Assembly (NCBI RefSeq): GCF_904849725.1
Contig: NC_058523.1
Coordinates: 205,247,689 to 205,311,688 of the forward strand
From: Hordeum vulgare subsp. vulgare
Taxonomy: Eukaryota; Streptophyta; Magnoliopsida; Poales; Poaceae
Direction: 5' to 3'
DNA: 64,000 nt
The notes under the pieces are model-generated. The model was not told the origin of the DNA. It did not search any database and saw only the letters and a list, made by a program, of their open reading frames with translations. How positions within the stretch are numbered: the stretch's first letter is position 1; each line of letters begins with the position of its first letter. Shown piece after piece: positions 1-10,617 of this stretch. The position numbers and the translations under genes were made by a program.

Positions 1-584
1 ATAAGCGTGGACATTACGACCTATCTTGTTGTGTAAGTAGTTTTGGATGCAGCGCTGGTAAGTCGCCCCGCACTCTTGAGCCCAAACGGCATGGACACAT
101 AACAAAAAGCTCCAAATGGGGTTATGAAGGATGTCTTCTCTTGATCCGCCACCGCCATCTTTATCTGGTGGTATCCCGAATAAGTGTCCAAAAAACACAA
201 ACGTTCACAACCCGTCGTCGAATCAATAATTTGATCAATGCGGGGAAGGGCGAACGGATCCTTCGGGCAGGCTTTGTTAAGGTCAGTGTAGTCAATGCAC
301 ATGCGGAAAGTGGCGTTCTTCTTGAGCACCAAGACCGGGTTAGCCAGCCATTCTGGGTGGAAAACCTCGATGATGAACCCAGCGGCAAGGAGCCGGGCCA
401 CTTCCTCTCCAATCGCCTTACGGCGTTCTTCATTAAACCTGCGAAGGTACTGCCGTACTGGCTTAACTTTAGGGTCAGTATTAAGATGGTGCTCAGTGAA
501 TTCTCTCCGTACACCCGGCATGTCAGAAGGTTTCCATGCAAAGATATCCCGATTCTCACGGATGAATTCGATGAGCGCGCTTTC
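1..584 (-). pseudogene. Gypsy reverse transcriptase, N-terminal half, broken
   Basis: This is the RT domain of the minus-strand Gypsy, which would copy element RNA into DNA inside virus-like particles. Visible motifs are a primer-grip-like LAAGFIIEVFHPEWLANPV, the palm start FRMCIDYTDLNKACPKD and YSGYHQIKM with FGAFCYVSMPFGLKSAG. The catalytic xxDD box would lie beyond the left edge. Near position 75 the frame shifts by one base, because a GGGG run appears to have become GGG; beyond it the correct frame continues as TYQRCIQNYLHNKIG. A TAG stop at 585-587 separates this part from the upstream protease region. The long plus-strand frame over the same bases is a shadow. Confidence 0.85.
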
Positions 585-1290
585 CTATTTGGGATCGAGA
601 CCCGCCCCAATGGTGAACTGCTTGGTGGAGTCACCTGGCGTAAAGTCGATAACCTTGGTGTCGTCCGTTGGTTTAAACTTGAGAGGCGGCTCAGAATCAA
701 TAGTCGGCATTTTGAGCGGCGTCATGTCCGCCGGGTCAACACGGGATTGGTGAAATTTGAGCTCCTCGGCCGCGCAAGCCGAGTCGGCATAAGCCGCGTC
801 TCCTTCTTCACACTCTTGGCCTATCTTCCTGTCGCCGTGGACGGTAATGGGACCCTCGGGTCCAGGCATCTTGAGCTTGAGATAAACATAGCATGGGCGG
901 GCCATGAACTTGGAGTACGCCGGCCGTCCAAACAACGCATGATATGGGCTCTTGATTTTGACCACCTCGAACAGGAGGGACTCGCTCCTGTAGTTTGACT
1001 CCGTGCCAAAAGCCACATTAAGATTAACCCGCCCAATCGGGTACGCCGACTTACCGGGGACAATGCCGTGGAAGACCGTGGATGATGGCATCAGGTCCTT
1101 CTCTAAGAGGTTCATCCGCTGGAAAGTGTCGAAATACAGGATGTTGATGTTGCTGCCCCTGTCCATGAGGACCTTGGAGAGGGTGTACCCCCCGACTTGG
1201 GGAGCTATGACCAGGGCTAAGTCGCCAGGGTTGTCGACTCGGGGTGGATGGTCTTCCCGACTCCATGTTATGGGTTGTTGTGTCTAGTGG
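585..1290 (-). pseudogene. Gypsy protease and pre-RT region
   Basis: This is the aspartic-protease-like part of the same polyprotein, which would cleave Gag-Pol. The protease core reads MDRGSNINILYFDTFQRM. Related elements, from memory, have MDGGSNINILY, so the residue after the catalytic Asp has changed Gly to Arg (codon 1158-1160). Downstream LFGRPAYSKFMARPCYVYLK is the usual flap-to-linker sequence. The frame ends in a TAG at 585-587 that falls between GLDPK and ESALIEF; an ancestral CAG (Gln) would explain it. The frame is otherwise continuous with the RT. Confidence 0.75.
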
Positions 1291-1452
1291 AGGTATCGGG
1301 GGAGCGCCGGCTTAGCTACGAAAGTTCTATGATTTACCTTATGATCCCGTTTACACGCGTTGGTGGTGAACACGTGGTACTACCCGCTATTCAGCTGTTT
1401 GGGGTTATTTTGGATCCCGCCTCGATTCTCCTGCCGCTGGGGGTCTCCTTGC

Positions 1453-1469
1453 GGGGGGGGGGGGGGGGG
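1453..1469 (+). repeat. G17 homopolymer in Gypsy gag-pol linker
   Basis: Seventeen consecutive G bases on the plus strand, which is C17 on the coding strand, falling in a proline-rich part of the Gypsy polyprotein. A run this long is prone to slippage and sequencing error, so the reading frame here is unreliable. Confidence 0.9.
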
Positions 1470-1669
1470 TTGTTGGAACATTCCCGGTGGGTGGTACTGC
1501 TGGTTATGGACTTGGTATTGGCCAACATTGTACTGCGACCCGCCCTGTGGTCCTTGGTTAGGGAAACCTCCAAATGTGACCTGGCGTGACCCAGATGCGC
1601 CGGGTTGGTCCTGCCGCTGGCCCTGCTCGCCGCCTTGACTTCTTTTGAGCACCTCGGCCTAAAATTCTT

Positions 1670-3855
1670 GCATCACGTAGCAATCTTCCCACGAGTGAGT
1701 CTCCGGTCCCTCGGCCGTGGCGTGCTGCGGGCAAGGGCCTTTAAGCATTTCTTGGTAGTTACGTGGTTTCTTCCCACTAAAGCCCCGCTTCTTATGATGT
1801 GGGTTTGCATTGCCGGTATTAGTATTCGCAACAAATTCCGTAGGACCCTCCTGTTGCCGCTTCTTGCCGTGCCCGCCGTGGTGGTTATTGCCCCGGTTCT
1901 AAAACTAGGATTGGCCCTTATGTAACTCGCCCTTCCTGGGGGCACTGGTTTTCTCGTCGCCCTCTCCAGGATCCTTGGTGTCGTCCGACTCAGCGTACCT
2001 GGTAAGGGCGTCCATTAGCTCGCCCATGTCCTGAGTTTCCGCTTAAGTCTCCCTAGCTTTAGTACCAGAGGCTCGTAATGGCAATTCTTTTCCAGGATCA
2101 GCACCGCCTGAGCCGCCGAAATGCCTTCCGATGAGTGAATAACTTCCGCAACCCGCCGGGTCCAATGGTGGGACAACTCATCCGGCCGCTGGATGCAGTG
2201 CTGTAAGTCGACGATGGTCATTGAGCGCTTGCAGGTCCCTCTGAAGTTCTTGATGAAGCGCTCCTTCGGCTCCACCCAAGTGTTGATGCAGTTGGGCAGC
2301 AGGTTTTTCAGCCATGTGTGTGCCGTCCCTTCAAGCATCATAGTGAAGTATTTAGCGTAGACCGCCTCGCTTACGTCAAGCATATCAATCGCGAGTTCGT
2401 AGCTCTCGATCCATGACCCGGGCTCAAGATCCGGCGAGTAGTTGGGAACCTTCCTGGGCCCTTTGAAGTCCCTCGGCATGCGCTCGTTTCGCAAAGCTGG
2501 CGCGAGGCACGATACCCCAATCTGTTTTCCCCCGCCGTCCAGGGCCGCAGGCGGTGACGGTATGTAAGCTGGGTAAGCCTGACCCGCTGCGGCCATTGGC
2601 TCCATGTGCCGCGCGGCTCGTGCTGCATCCACAATATCCTGAGCTCGTGTGTCGGGCATCCCGAGCGGGTCATGTTGGGGGAGTCGCCGCGGCCCGCTGG
2701 TTACTGCGGGGATGTCCTCATGGCGACTTCTAGTGTCACTCACCTGAGGCGTGGAGTGGAGGCGATCAAGGCTATGATAATACTGCGCGTGCTGAACCAC
2801 GACTGTTTTTAGCATCTCGATGGCGTTTCTAGCTTCTATCTCGGCCGGGGTGTTTCCGTAAATCGGAAGGGACTCCAGGTGGCGGGTCGATGCCAGCACA
2901 TTGTCGACGGGGTTTGAGAAATGACCCCACGGCGTCTGGAATCGAGTCGCATGGGTGTCCATTGGCTGACCCGGCGGCGGATTGGGCGGTGGAACAGCTC
3001 CTCCCCTCGGGACGGTTTGTAAAGGCCGATCAAGACCCGCCCGGGAGTGCGCGGAGTGTCAAAAAGGTGAGTTAGGTGTAAGTCGGCCGGGACGCGCCCA
3101 TTGTGCCTCCTTTGATGGATGGCGTCAGATGCGCGCTGTTGTATCTCGAGCCGCCAGCCTTCGGTGTTCAGCCGCTCCGTCTCTGCTGCGACCGGAGCTC
3201 GCTGTGTCTCGATCCTAGCGGCTTCTGCTTCCATGTCGCGCTCTGCCTTGGCCATCGCCTCCTGCAGTTTAGTTAGCTCGGCATTGACCGACTCCTGATT
3301 TTCAGACGTGATTGCGGTTGCCATAAGGCTGGCTATCTCCGTCGCTAGCTCCGTCATGGTTTGCGCTGGGGGCTTGGATGTTCCCCCGGTCTCGTTGTTG
3401 CCAGTTGGATTCTGATGAGGCTGGGCTGACCCCGCCATGTAGATGGCGATTTGCCGGCGAGACCTCTCAAGGACTTCGGGATCCATCGCCAACGACAGCC
3501 CCCCGAGCTGTCCTTCCTCAAGAGGGTGGATCGATTCCATCTCGCCCATGGATGACTCACCATCGGAATTGACAGGGGAGATCTCGTGACCCGCCACTTC
3601 GTCTTGCGCGTCGTCTCCCTGCATAAAACCGACGAAAACCTGGCGACTCTTGTTCTGCCGTGTAACGGGGAGGACATACCTAGCCGGCTCGACGATGTCG
3701 GTGGAGGTGTCCGGCTCAGGAACAGGCGTCCCGATCATGCTGATAAAGACGTTGATCTTGCCGAAGGGGACTCGGTAGCCAGATTCGATAAAATCGGCCT
3801 CCGATTCCCATAGCGAGTTGTCGACGTAGTACTTCCCGTAGTGGCTCTTAGTCAT
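1670..3855 (-). pseudogene. Gypsy gag, frameshifted
   Basis: This is the capsid and nucleocapsid polyprotein of the minus-strand Gypsy. I take the start as the Met at 3853-3855 (MTKSHYGKYYVDN), because an earlier in-frame Met at 4020 lies inside the LTR. The order is an acidic N-terminal region, an Ala/Glu-rich coiled-coil segment (about residues 170-240 from that start), and a retrotransposon-gag core with HTWLKNLLPNCINTW and RFIKNFRGTCKR around 2230-2330. The frame shifts between 2836 and 2962. Further on there are stops near 1900-1930 and a variant zinc-knuckle area with Cys-Pro-Gln-His and THSWEDC around 1670-1750. A Gln/Pro-rich stretch follows, containing a G17 run on the plus strand (1453-1469). 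Confidence 0.8.
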
Positions 3856-3943
3856 GATGCCGACCGCATAGGTTTCTAACCCTGATAGGGCTCCATTCGA
3901 GAACTCAACTCCACCGTGTTCCAGCCCCACGGTGGGCGCCCAC

Positions 3944-4441
3944 TGTCGTGGTTTTGTCACGGCAGATGTCCTCGGGAAATGACTTAGAGATGGAGCCAAC
4001 ACACCTTGGTGGCGACTCAAAGGGGGTGAGCAAAAGCGAGACTCAGATTTACCCAGGTTCGGCCCCTCGTGAGGAGGTAAAAGCCTACGTCCTGCTTTGT
4101 GTGGATTAATAATGGTTTCGATTACAAGGAGGGCGTAACTCGCCTGACCTAGCTCTCGATTCTCTCTAACCCGTCTGACCTCTCCCTAGGACTCGCCTTT
4201 ATATACAGGTCGAGGCCCTAGGGTTTACAAAGTCCTGCCATTCTACTCTTGGTAGCTTTCCTTATCTCTAAGTCGTCGTGTTCCCCATGATCAGGAGCTT
4301 CCTTGATATTCCATCATCCACACCATCCTTTTGAACCGCCCTTCAGCTCCTGGGCCGTGGAACGCGTAACTAATGATGATTCGCCCCCTTTGGTGACCCG
4401 ACCCATTAAGGGCGGTTTACCCACAAGTAATATCCCCAACA
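3944..4441 (-). repeat. 5' LTR of the minus-strand Gypsy
   Basis: The segment is bounded by TG at 3944-3945 and CA at 4440-4441; in element orientation it begins TGTTGGGGATATTAC and ends ACCACGACA. It is about 498 bp, short for this lineage. In element orientation a TATA box (TATATAAAGG, about 4196-4205) lies mid-LTR, marking the U3/R promoter. Immediately past the LTR, the sequence GTGGGCGCCCACC (about 3931-3943) is the probable primer-binding region. Copia integrase sequence starts at 4442, confirming the outer boundary to within about 2 bp. Confidence 0.75.
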
Positions 4442-5430
4442 CACGCCCTATTGGATATGATGCATACTATGATGTCTCTTATCAAATTACCACTATCATT
4501 TTTGGGTTAGGCATTAGAGACAACCGCATTCACTTTAAATAGGGCACCATGTAATTCCGTTGAGATGACACTGTATGAACTGTGGTTTGGAGAAACCTAA
4601 GCTATCGGTTCTTAAAAGTTTGGGGCTGCGACGCTTATGTGAAAAAGTTTCAGCCTGATAAGCTCGAACCCAAAGCGAGTAAATGCATCTTCATAGGACA
4701 CCCAAATCAGTTGGGTATAGCTCCTGTCTTAGATCCGGAAGCAAAGTGCTTGTTTTTAGAAACGGGTCTGTCCTCGAGAAAAAGTTTCACTCAAAAGAAT
4801 TGAGTGGGAGAATGGTGGAAACTTGATGAGGTTATTGAACCATCATTTCAACCAATGAGTAGCAGGGCATAGAAATATGTTCGTGTGGCTCCTACACCAG
4901 TTGAAGTGGAAGCTGTTGATGTTGATCATAAAGCTTCGGATCAAGTTGCTACCAAACCTCGTAGGTCGACAAGGACGGGTACTGCTCCAGGGTGGTACGG
5001 TAATCCTGTCTTGGAGGTCATGTTGCTAGACAACATTGAACCTACGAGCTATGGAGATGTGATGGTGGGCCTGGATTCCGACGAATGGCTGAAGGGCATG
5101 AACTCCGAGATAGGATCCATGTATGAAAACAAAGTGTAGACTTTGGAAGAACTACTTGATGGTCGTAAGGCTATTAGGTACAGATGGATTTTTAAAAGAA
5201 GAGGGACGATGATGGTAAATGTCACCATTAAGAAAGCTCGACTTGTCGCAAAGATGTTTCCGACAAGTTCAAAGAGTTGACTATGATAAGACTTTCTCAC
5301 TCGTAGCGATGCTAAAAGTCTGTTGGAATTATGTTAGCAGATGCTGCATTATTTATGAAATCTTGCAGATAGGATGTCAAAACATTGTTTCCTCGACGGT
5401 TTCCTTGAGGATAGGTTGTATGTGATACAA
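4442..5430 (+). pseudogene. Copia integrase C-terminus and RT N-terminus
   Basis: Fragments of a Copia polyprotein in several frames. The integrase end shows LKVWGCDAYVKKFQPDKLEP and KCIFIGHP (about 4612-4705), the standard Copia integrase C-terminal region. The linker to RT shows RRSTRTGTAPGWYGNPVLE and DEWLKGMNSEIGSMYENKV (4885-5139), ending in a stop where the other copy has Trp (TGG to TAG). RT continues in other frames as WIFK and FSLVAMLKVCWNYV. The gene is cut at 5430 by the Sabrina-like insertion. Confidence 0.8.
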
Positions 5431-6952
5431 TGATACGTCCATTTTGCATCATGTTCTCATGTTGATATTTATCGCTTCTTGGGATGTTATTTCACTTCAC
5501 GGTACTATTCTTATGCCTTTTCTCTCTTATATTGCAAGGTTTACATGAAGAGGGAGAATGCCGGAAACTGGAATTCTGGCCTGAAAGTGGAGCAAGTTTG
5601 AGATACCTATTCTGCACAACTCCAAACGCCGTAAAAATCAACGAGGATTTTTTCCAGATTTATCAAAAATAATGGGCCGAAGAAGTGCCAGAGGGGTGCC
5701 AGGGGGTGCCCACAAGCCTGCACGGCGCGACCACCCCCCAGGCCGCGCCATGAGGGCTTGTGGGCAGCCTGCTCGCCCACTTGCCCCCTGTTTTGCTATA
5801 TGAAGGGTTTCGTCCAGGAAAAAATCACGGAGGAGCTTTTTCGTGGATTCTCCGCCGCCACGAGGCAGAACTTGAGCAGAACCAATCTAGAGCTCCGACA
5901 GGACGATCCTGCCGGGGAAACTTCGCTCCCGGAGGGGGAAATCGTCGCCATCGTCATCACCAACACTCCTCTTATCGGAGGGGACTCGTCACCATCAACA
6001 TCTTCATCAGCACCATCTCATCTCCAAACCCTAGTTCATCACTTGTAACCAATCTCCGTCTCGCGACTCCAATTGGTACTTGTAAGGTTGCTAGTAGTGT
6101 TGATTTCTCTTTGTAGTTGATGCTAGTTGGATTACTTGGTGGAAGAGTTTATGTTCAGATCCTTGATGCTACTCACTACCTCTCTGGTCATGATTATGAT
6201 TATTCTTTGTGAGTAGTTACTTTTGTTCCCGAGGACATGGGATAAGTCATGCTAATAATAGTCATGTGAATTTGGTATTCGTTCGGTAATTTGATATGTT
6301 GTACGTTGTTTTTCCTCTGGTGGTGTTATGTGAACATCGACTACATAACACTTCACCATTATTTGGGCCTAGAGGAAGGCATTGGGAAGTAGTAAGTAGA
6401 TGATGGGTTGCTAGAGTGACATAAGCTTAAACCCTAGTTTATGCGTTGCTTCGTAAGGGGAAGATTTGGATCCACTAGTTTAATGCTATGGTTCGACTTT
6501 GTGCTAATTCTTCTTTCGTAGTTGCGGATGCTTGCGAGAGGGGTTAATCGTAAGTGGGATGCTTGTCCAAGTAAGGGCAGTACCCAAGCGCTGGTCCACC
6601 CACATATCAAACTATCAAAGTAACGAACGCGAATCATATGAATATGATGAAAACTAGCATGACAGAAATTCCCATGTGTCCTCGGGAGCATTTTTCCTCC
6701 TATAAGACTTTGTCCAGGCTTGTCCCTTTCTACAAAAGGGATTGGGCCACTTTGCTGCACCGTTGCTTCTTTTGTTACTTGTTGCTTGCTACGAATCATC
6801 TCACCACACAATCACCTCTTACCGACAATTTCAGTGCGTGCAGATTTTACCTTGCTGAAAACCACTTGTCAGATCCTTCTGCTCCTCGTTGGGTTCGACA
6901 CTCTTACTTATCGAAAGGAATACGATTGATCCCCTATACTTGTGGGTAATCA
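5431..6952 (+). repeat. 5' LTR, Sabrina-like element
   Basis: Runs from TGATACGTCC to TGGGTAATCA, 1522 bp, with canonical TG and CA ends. It holds a GC-rich hairpin at 5709-5764 and a TATA-like CTATATGAAG at 5796-5805, so U3 is about the first 370 bp. The remainder contains several short Met-initiated frames without coding character. Confidence 0.93.
5709..5805 (+). promoter_or_regulatory. LTR promoter: GC hairpin followed by TATA box
   Basis: The arms CCCACAAGCC (5709-5718) and GGCTTGTGGG (5755-5764) are perfect reverse complements. Inside them GGCGCGACC and GGCCGCGCC form a second stem with one mismatch; the 3' LTR copy has none. The TATA-like CTATATGAAG begins 32 bp after the outer arm. 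The base pairing is seen directly; a promoter role is inferred from the TATA box and the LTR position. Confidence 0.6.
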
Positions 6953-6963
6953 AGACTATTTTC

Positions 6964-6981
6964 TGGCGCCGTTGCCGGGGA
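6964..6981 (+). other. Primer-binding site, tRNA-Asp type
   Basis: TGGCGCCGTTGCCGGGGA lies 11 bp after the 5' LTR. This is the classic grass Gypsy/Athila PBS, complementary to a tRNA 3' end; my assignment to tRNA-Asp is from family knowledge. Confidence 0.85.
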
Positions 6982-7040
6982 GTGAAGCGCCTTTGGTAAG
7001 TGGAACTTGGTAAGGAAACATTCATATGGTGTGCTGAAAT

Positions 7041-8290
7041 TTGTTGTCACTTCTCACTATGGATACTAATCCTTTGAGGGGCTTGTTCGGGGTATATTCA
7101 CCTCGAACGGAAGCACAAAGAGTTGCTCCTCAACCTGCTGCACCTACTGAAAATATTTGCTTTGAATTTCCTTTGGGTATGCTTGAGAAACTGCTGGCTA
7201 ATCCTTTTACAGGAGATGGAACATCACATCCGTACTTGCATCTGATCTATGTAGATTAAGTTTGTGGTTTATTTAAGCTTGCAGGTGTGCCCGAGGATGA
7301 GGTCAAGAAGATGGTCTTTCCTTTATCATTGAAGGATAAGGCGTTGACATGGTATAGGCTATATGATGATACTCGATCATGGGACTACAACCGGTTGAAA
7401 TTGGAATTTCATCAAAAGTTTTATCCTATGCATTTAGTACACCGTGATTGGAATTATATTTATAATTGTTGGCCTCGGACAGAGAAAGCATCGTTCAAAC
7501 TTGGGGAAGGCTTAAATCAATGCTATATTCATGCCCCAATCATGAGCTCTCGAGAGAAATTATCATTTAGAACTTCTATGCTCGGCTTTCTCATGATGAT
7601 CGCACCATGCTTGACACTTCTTGTACCGGTTCTTTTATGAAGAGAGATATTGACTTGAAATGGAATTTATTGGAGAGAATTAAACACAACTCCGAAGATT
7701 GGGATCTTGAAGAAGGTAAGGAGTCAGGTATGAATTTCACGTTTGATTGCGTTAAATCCTTTGTTGAGACAAATACTTTTTGTGACTTTAGCGCTAAGTA
7801 TGGACTTGACTCTGAGATAGTAGCTTCATTGTGTGAATCCTTTGCTGCTCATATTGATCTCCCCAAAGAGAAGTGGTTTAAATATCCTCCTCCTTTAGAA
7901 GTCAATGTAGTTAAACCCACTCCATTTGAAGAGAAAGTCATTGCCTATAATGATCCTGTGGTTCCCAGTGCCTACATTGAGAAACCACCTTTCCCTGTTA
8001 GGATAAAGGATCATTCTAAAGCTTCAACTGTGATACGTAGAGGCTACAATAGAACACCTACACCCCCTGAGGAAATTAGAGTTGAACCTAGCATTGCTAT
8101 TATCAAAGATCTTCTGTCTGAAGAAGTTGAGGGACATAATATTCACTTCTCTGAAGATGCTCCTAGAATTGCTAAACCTCACGCTAGTGACAAACATAGG
8201 CCTGTTGTTGGCATGCGTGTGGTTTCTGTTAAGATAGGAGATCATTGTTATCATGGTTTATGTGATGTGGGTGCTAGTGTTAGTGCAATA
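7041..8290 (+). pseudogene. Athila-type gag, broken
   Basis: Start Met at 7041, 59 bp after the PBS. The N-terminal part has FEFPLGMLEKLLANPFTGDG and, after a TAA at 7257-7259, CGLFKLAGVPEDEVKKMVF and DKALTWYRLYDDTRSWDYN, which is the retrotransposon-gag core. A CAA (Gln) ancestor would explain the stop. The frame shifts near 7565 and continues as FYARLSHDDRTMLDTSC, then as a long open stretch from 7607. That stretch contains a Gag C-terminal region with SAKYGLDSEIVASL and KEKWFKYPPPLEVNVVKP. No CCHC knuckle is seen in this region. Confidence 0.8.
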
Positions 8291-8854
8291 CCTCAACCCT
8301 TATATGATGAAATCAAAGATGAGATTGCACCTGTTGAGATAGAGCCTATTGATGTCACTATTCAGCTTGCCAATAGAGATACTATCTACCCTATGGGAAT
8401 TGTTAGGGATGTTGAAGTCTTATGTGGTAAAACGAAGTATCCTGCTGATTTCCTCGTTCTTGCTACCGCACAAGATAGCTTTTGTCCCATCATATTTGGT
8501 AGACCTTTTCTCAATACTGTCAATGCTCATATTGATTGTGAGAAGCAAACTGTCACTGTTGGCTTTGAAGGTGTGTCAGATGAGTTCAATTTCTCCAAGT
8601 TTGGTAGACAACCTCATGAAAAAGAGTCGCCTTGTAAGGATGAAACTATTTCCTTATCTTCTATTGCCGTGCCTCCTACTGATCCCTTAGAGAAATACTT
8701 GCTTGAGCATGAAAATGATATGCATATGGATGAAATGGATGAAATAGATAGAGTTGTCTTAGAACAATATCCTATCCTTAAGAATAACTTGCCTGTTGAA
8801 TTGCTTGGGGATCCACCCTCACCAAAGGGTGATCCTGTGTTCGATCTTAAATAG
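8200..8854 (+). pseudogene. Athila-type protease and pre-RT linker
   Basis: Continuous with the open frame from 7607. The aspartic protease core reads HGLCDVGASVSAIPQPLYDE, the D-x-G-A-S version typical of Athila, followed by the flap and the LVLATAQDSFCPIIFGRPFL segment. Spacing matches a retropepsin fold of about 100 residues. The frame ends at a TAG (8852-8854) and resumes at once in the same frame as LPDTLKYAYLDETEIYHV, so this is a nonsense mutation and not a gene end. Confidence 0.8.
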
Positions 8855-10617
8855 TTGCCTGATACTCTTAAGTATGCCTATCTTGATGAAACAGAGATAT
8901 ATCATGTCATTATTAGTTCTAGCCTCTCAGAGCATGAAGAAAAGAAGTTACTAAAAACTCTGAGGAAGCACCGTGCTGCTATTGGATATAGTCTTGATGA
9001 TCTTAAGGGCATTAGTCCCACTCTATGCCATCACAAGATTAAAACTGATCCTGATTTCAAACCAGTTGCTGATCATCAAAGGAGATTAAATCCTCAGATG
9101 AAATAAGTAGTAAGAAAAGAAATACTAAAGCTCCTGGAAGCGGGTATTATCTATCCTATTGCTCATAGCGATTGGGTGAGTCCGGTGCATTGTGTCCCTA
9201 AGAAGGGAGGCATTACCGTTGTCCCTAATGATAAGGATGAATTGATCCCACAGAGGATTATTACTGGCTATAGGATGGTGATCGATTTCAGGAAACTGAA
9301 TAAAGCCACTAGGAAAGATCATTACCCTTTGCCTTTTCTCGACCAAATGCTAGAAAGGCTGTCCAAACACACACACTTCTACTTTCTAGACGGTTATTCT
9401 GGTTTCTCCCAAATACCAGTTGCACAATCTGATCAGGAGAAAACCACTTTCACCTGTCCTTTTGGTACCTTTGCTTATAGACGTATGCCTTTTGGCTTAT
9501 GTAATGCACCTGCCACCTTTCAAAGATGTATGATGGCTATATTCGCTGACTTCTGTGAAAAGATTGTTGAGGTTTTCATGGATGACTTCTCCATTTACGG
9601 GTCTTCCTTTGATGATTGCCTCGGCAACCTTGATCGGGTCTTGCAGAGATGTAAAGACACCAATCTTGTCTTGAACTAGGATAAGTGCCACTTTATGGTC
9701 AATGAAGGCATCCTCTTAGGACATAAACTTTCTGAAAGCGGTATTGAAGTCGATAAGGCTAAGGTTGATGGAATCGATAAAATGCCACACCCCATAGATA
9801 TCAAAGGTATAAGAAGTTTCCTTGGTCATGCTGGTTTCTGTAGAAGGTTCACTAAAGACTTCTCTAAGATTTCTAGGCCTCTTGCAAAATGATATTCCTT
9901 TTTGTTTTTGACGATGATTGTGAGGAAGCCTACGAAATACTTAAGAGGGATTTGATAACTGCACCTATTCTTCAACCACCTGATTGGAACCTACCTTTTC
10001 AGATCATGTGTGATGCTAGCGATTATGCTGTTGGTGATGTTCTAGGGCAAAGAGTAGATAAGAAGTTGAATGTTATTCACTACGCTAGTAGAACTCTAGA
10101 TAGTGCCCACAGAAACTACGCTACTACGGATAAGGAGTTTTTAGCAGTCGTGTTTGCATGTGAAAAGTTCAGGTCTTACATAGTTGATTCCAAGGTCACT
10201 ATCCACACTGGTCACCCTGCTATTAAGTACCTCATGGAGAAGAAGGACGCTAAACCTAGACTTATCAGATGGGTTCTCTTGCTACAAGAGTTTGATTCGC
10301 ACGTTGTCGACAAGAAGGTTGTTGATAACCCCGTAGCAGATAACTTGTCTAGGTTAGAGAACATTGTTGATGACCCACAACCTATTGATGACAGCTTTCC
10401 CGATGAGCAATTGAATGTCATCAGTACTTCCCGTAGTGCACCGTGGTATGCTGATTATGCAAACTATATCGTTGCCAAATATATACCACCTAGTTTCACA
10501 TACCAGCAGAAGAAGAAATTCTTCTTTGACTTGAGACACTGCTTTTGGGATGATCCTCACCTTTATAAGGAAGGAGTAGATGGTGTTATTAGATGTTGTG
10601 TACCTGAACATGAATAG
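8855..10617 (+). pseudogene. Athila-type reverse transcriptase and RNase H
   Basis: RT motifs in order: GISPTLCHHKIKTDPDFKPV, YPIAHSDWVSPVHCVPKKGG, YRMVIDFRKLNKATRKDHYP, FYFLDGYSGFSQIPV, YRRMPFGLCNAPATFQRCM and the catalytic FMDDFSIYG at about 9575-9586. Stops interrupt it at 9104-9106 and 9677-9679 (LN-stop-DKCHF, where relatives have Trp). A frameshift at about 9890-9893 moves the frame before RNase H, which shows IMCDASDYAVGDVLGQ, DKEFLAVVFACEKFRSY and VTIHTGHPAIKYL. A TAG at 10615-10617 separates it from integrase in the same frame. Catalytic residues remain, but the protein cannot be made. Confidence 0.88.

Larger units (their letters stand above)
1..4441 (-). mobile_element. Tat/Retand-like Gypsy LTR retrotransposon, 5' part
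   Basis: The element reads right to left: 5' LTR (3944-4441), gag (about 3855-1670), a protease-like region (about 1290-585) and the start of reverse transcriptase (584-1), where the window ends. The RT has the Gypsy core order, including NKACPKDPFALPRIDQ and FLDTYSGYHQIKM, which is characteristic of the Tat/Retand side of Ty3/Gypsy. It is inserted in a BARE1/WIS-type Copia integrase gene, whose sequence resumes directly at 4442. The second LTR and the partner TSD lie outside the window. Frameshifts and stops in gag and pol show that it is inactive. The Triticeae family name was not assigned. Confidence 0.85.

Noticed and set aside
141..998. Long plus-strand frame of 285 codons
   Set aside because: It lies opposite the Gypsy pol gene, whose minus-strand translation has clear RT and protease motifs; the plus frame has none.
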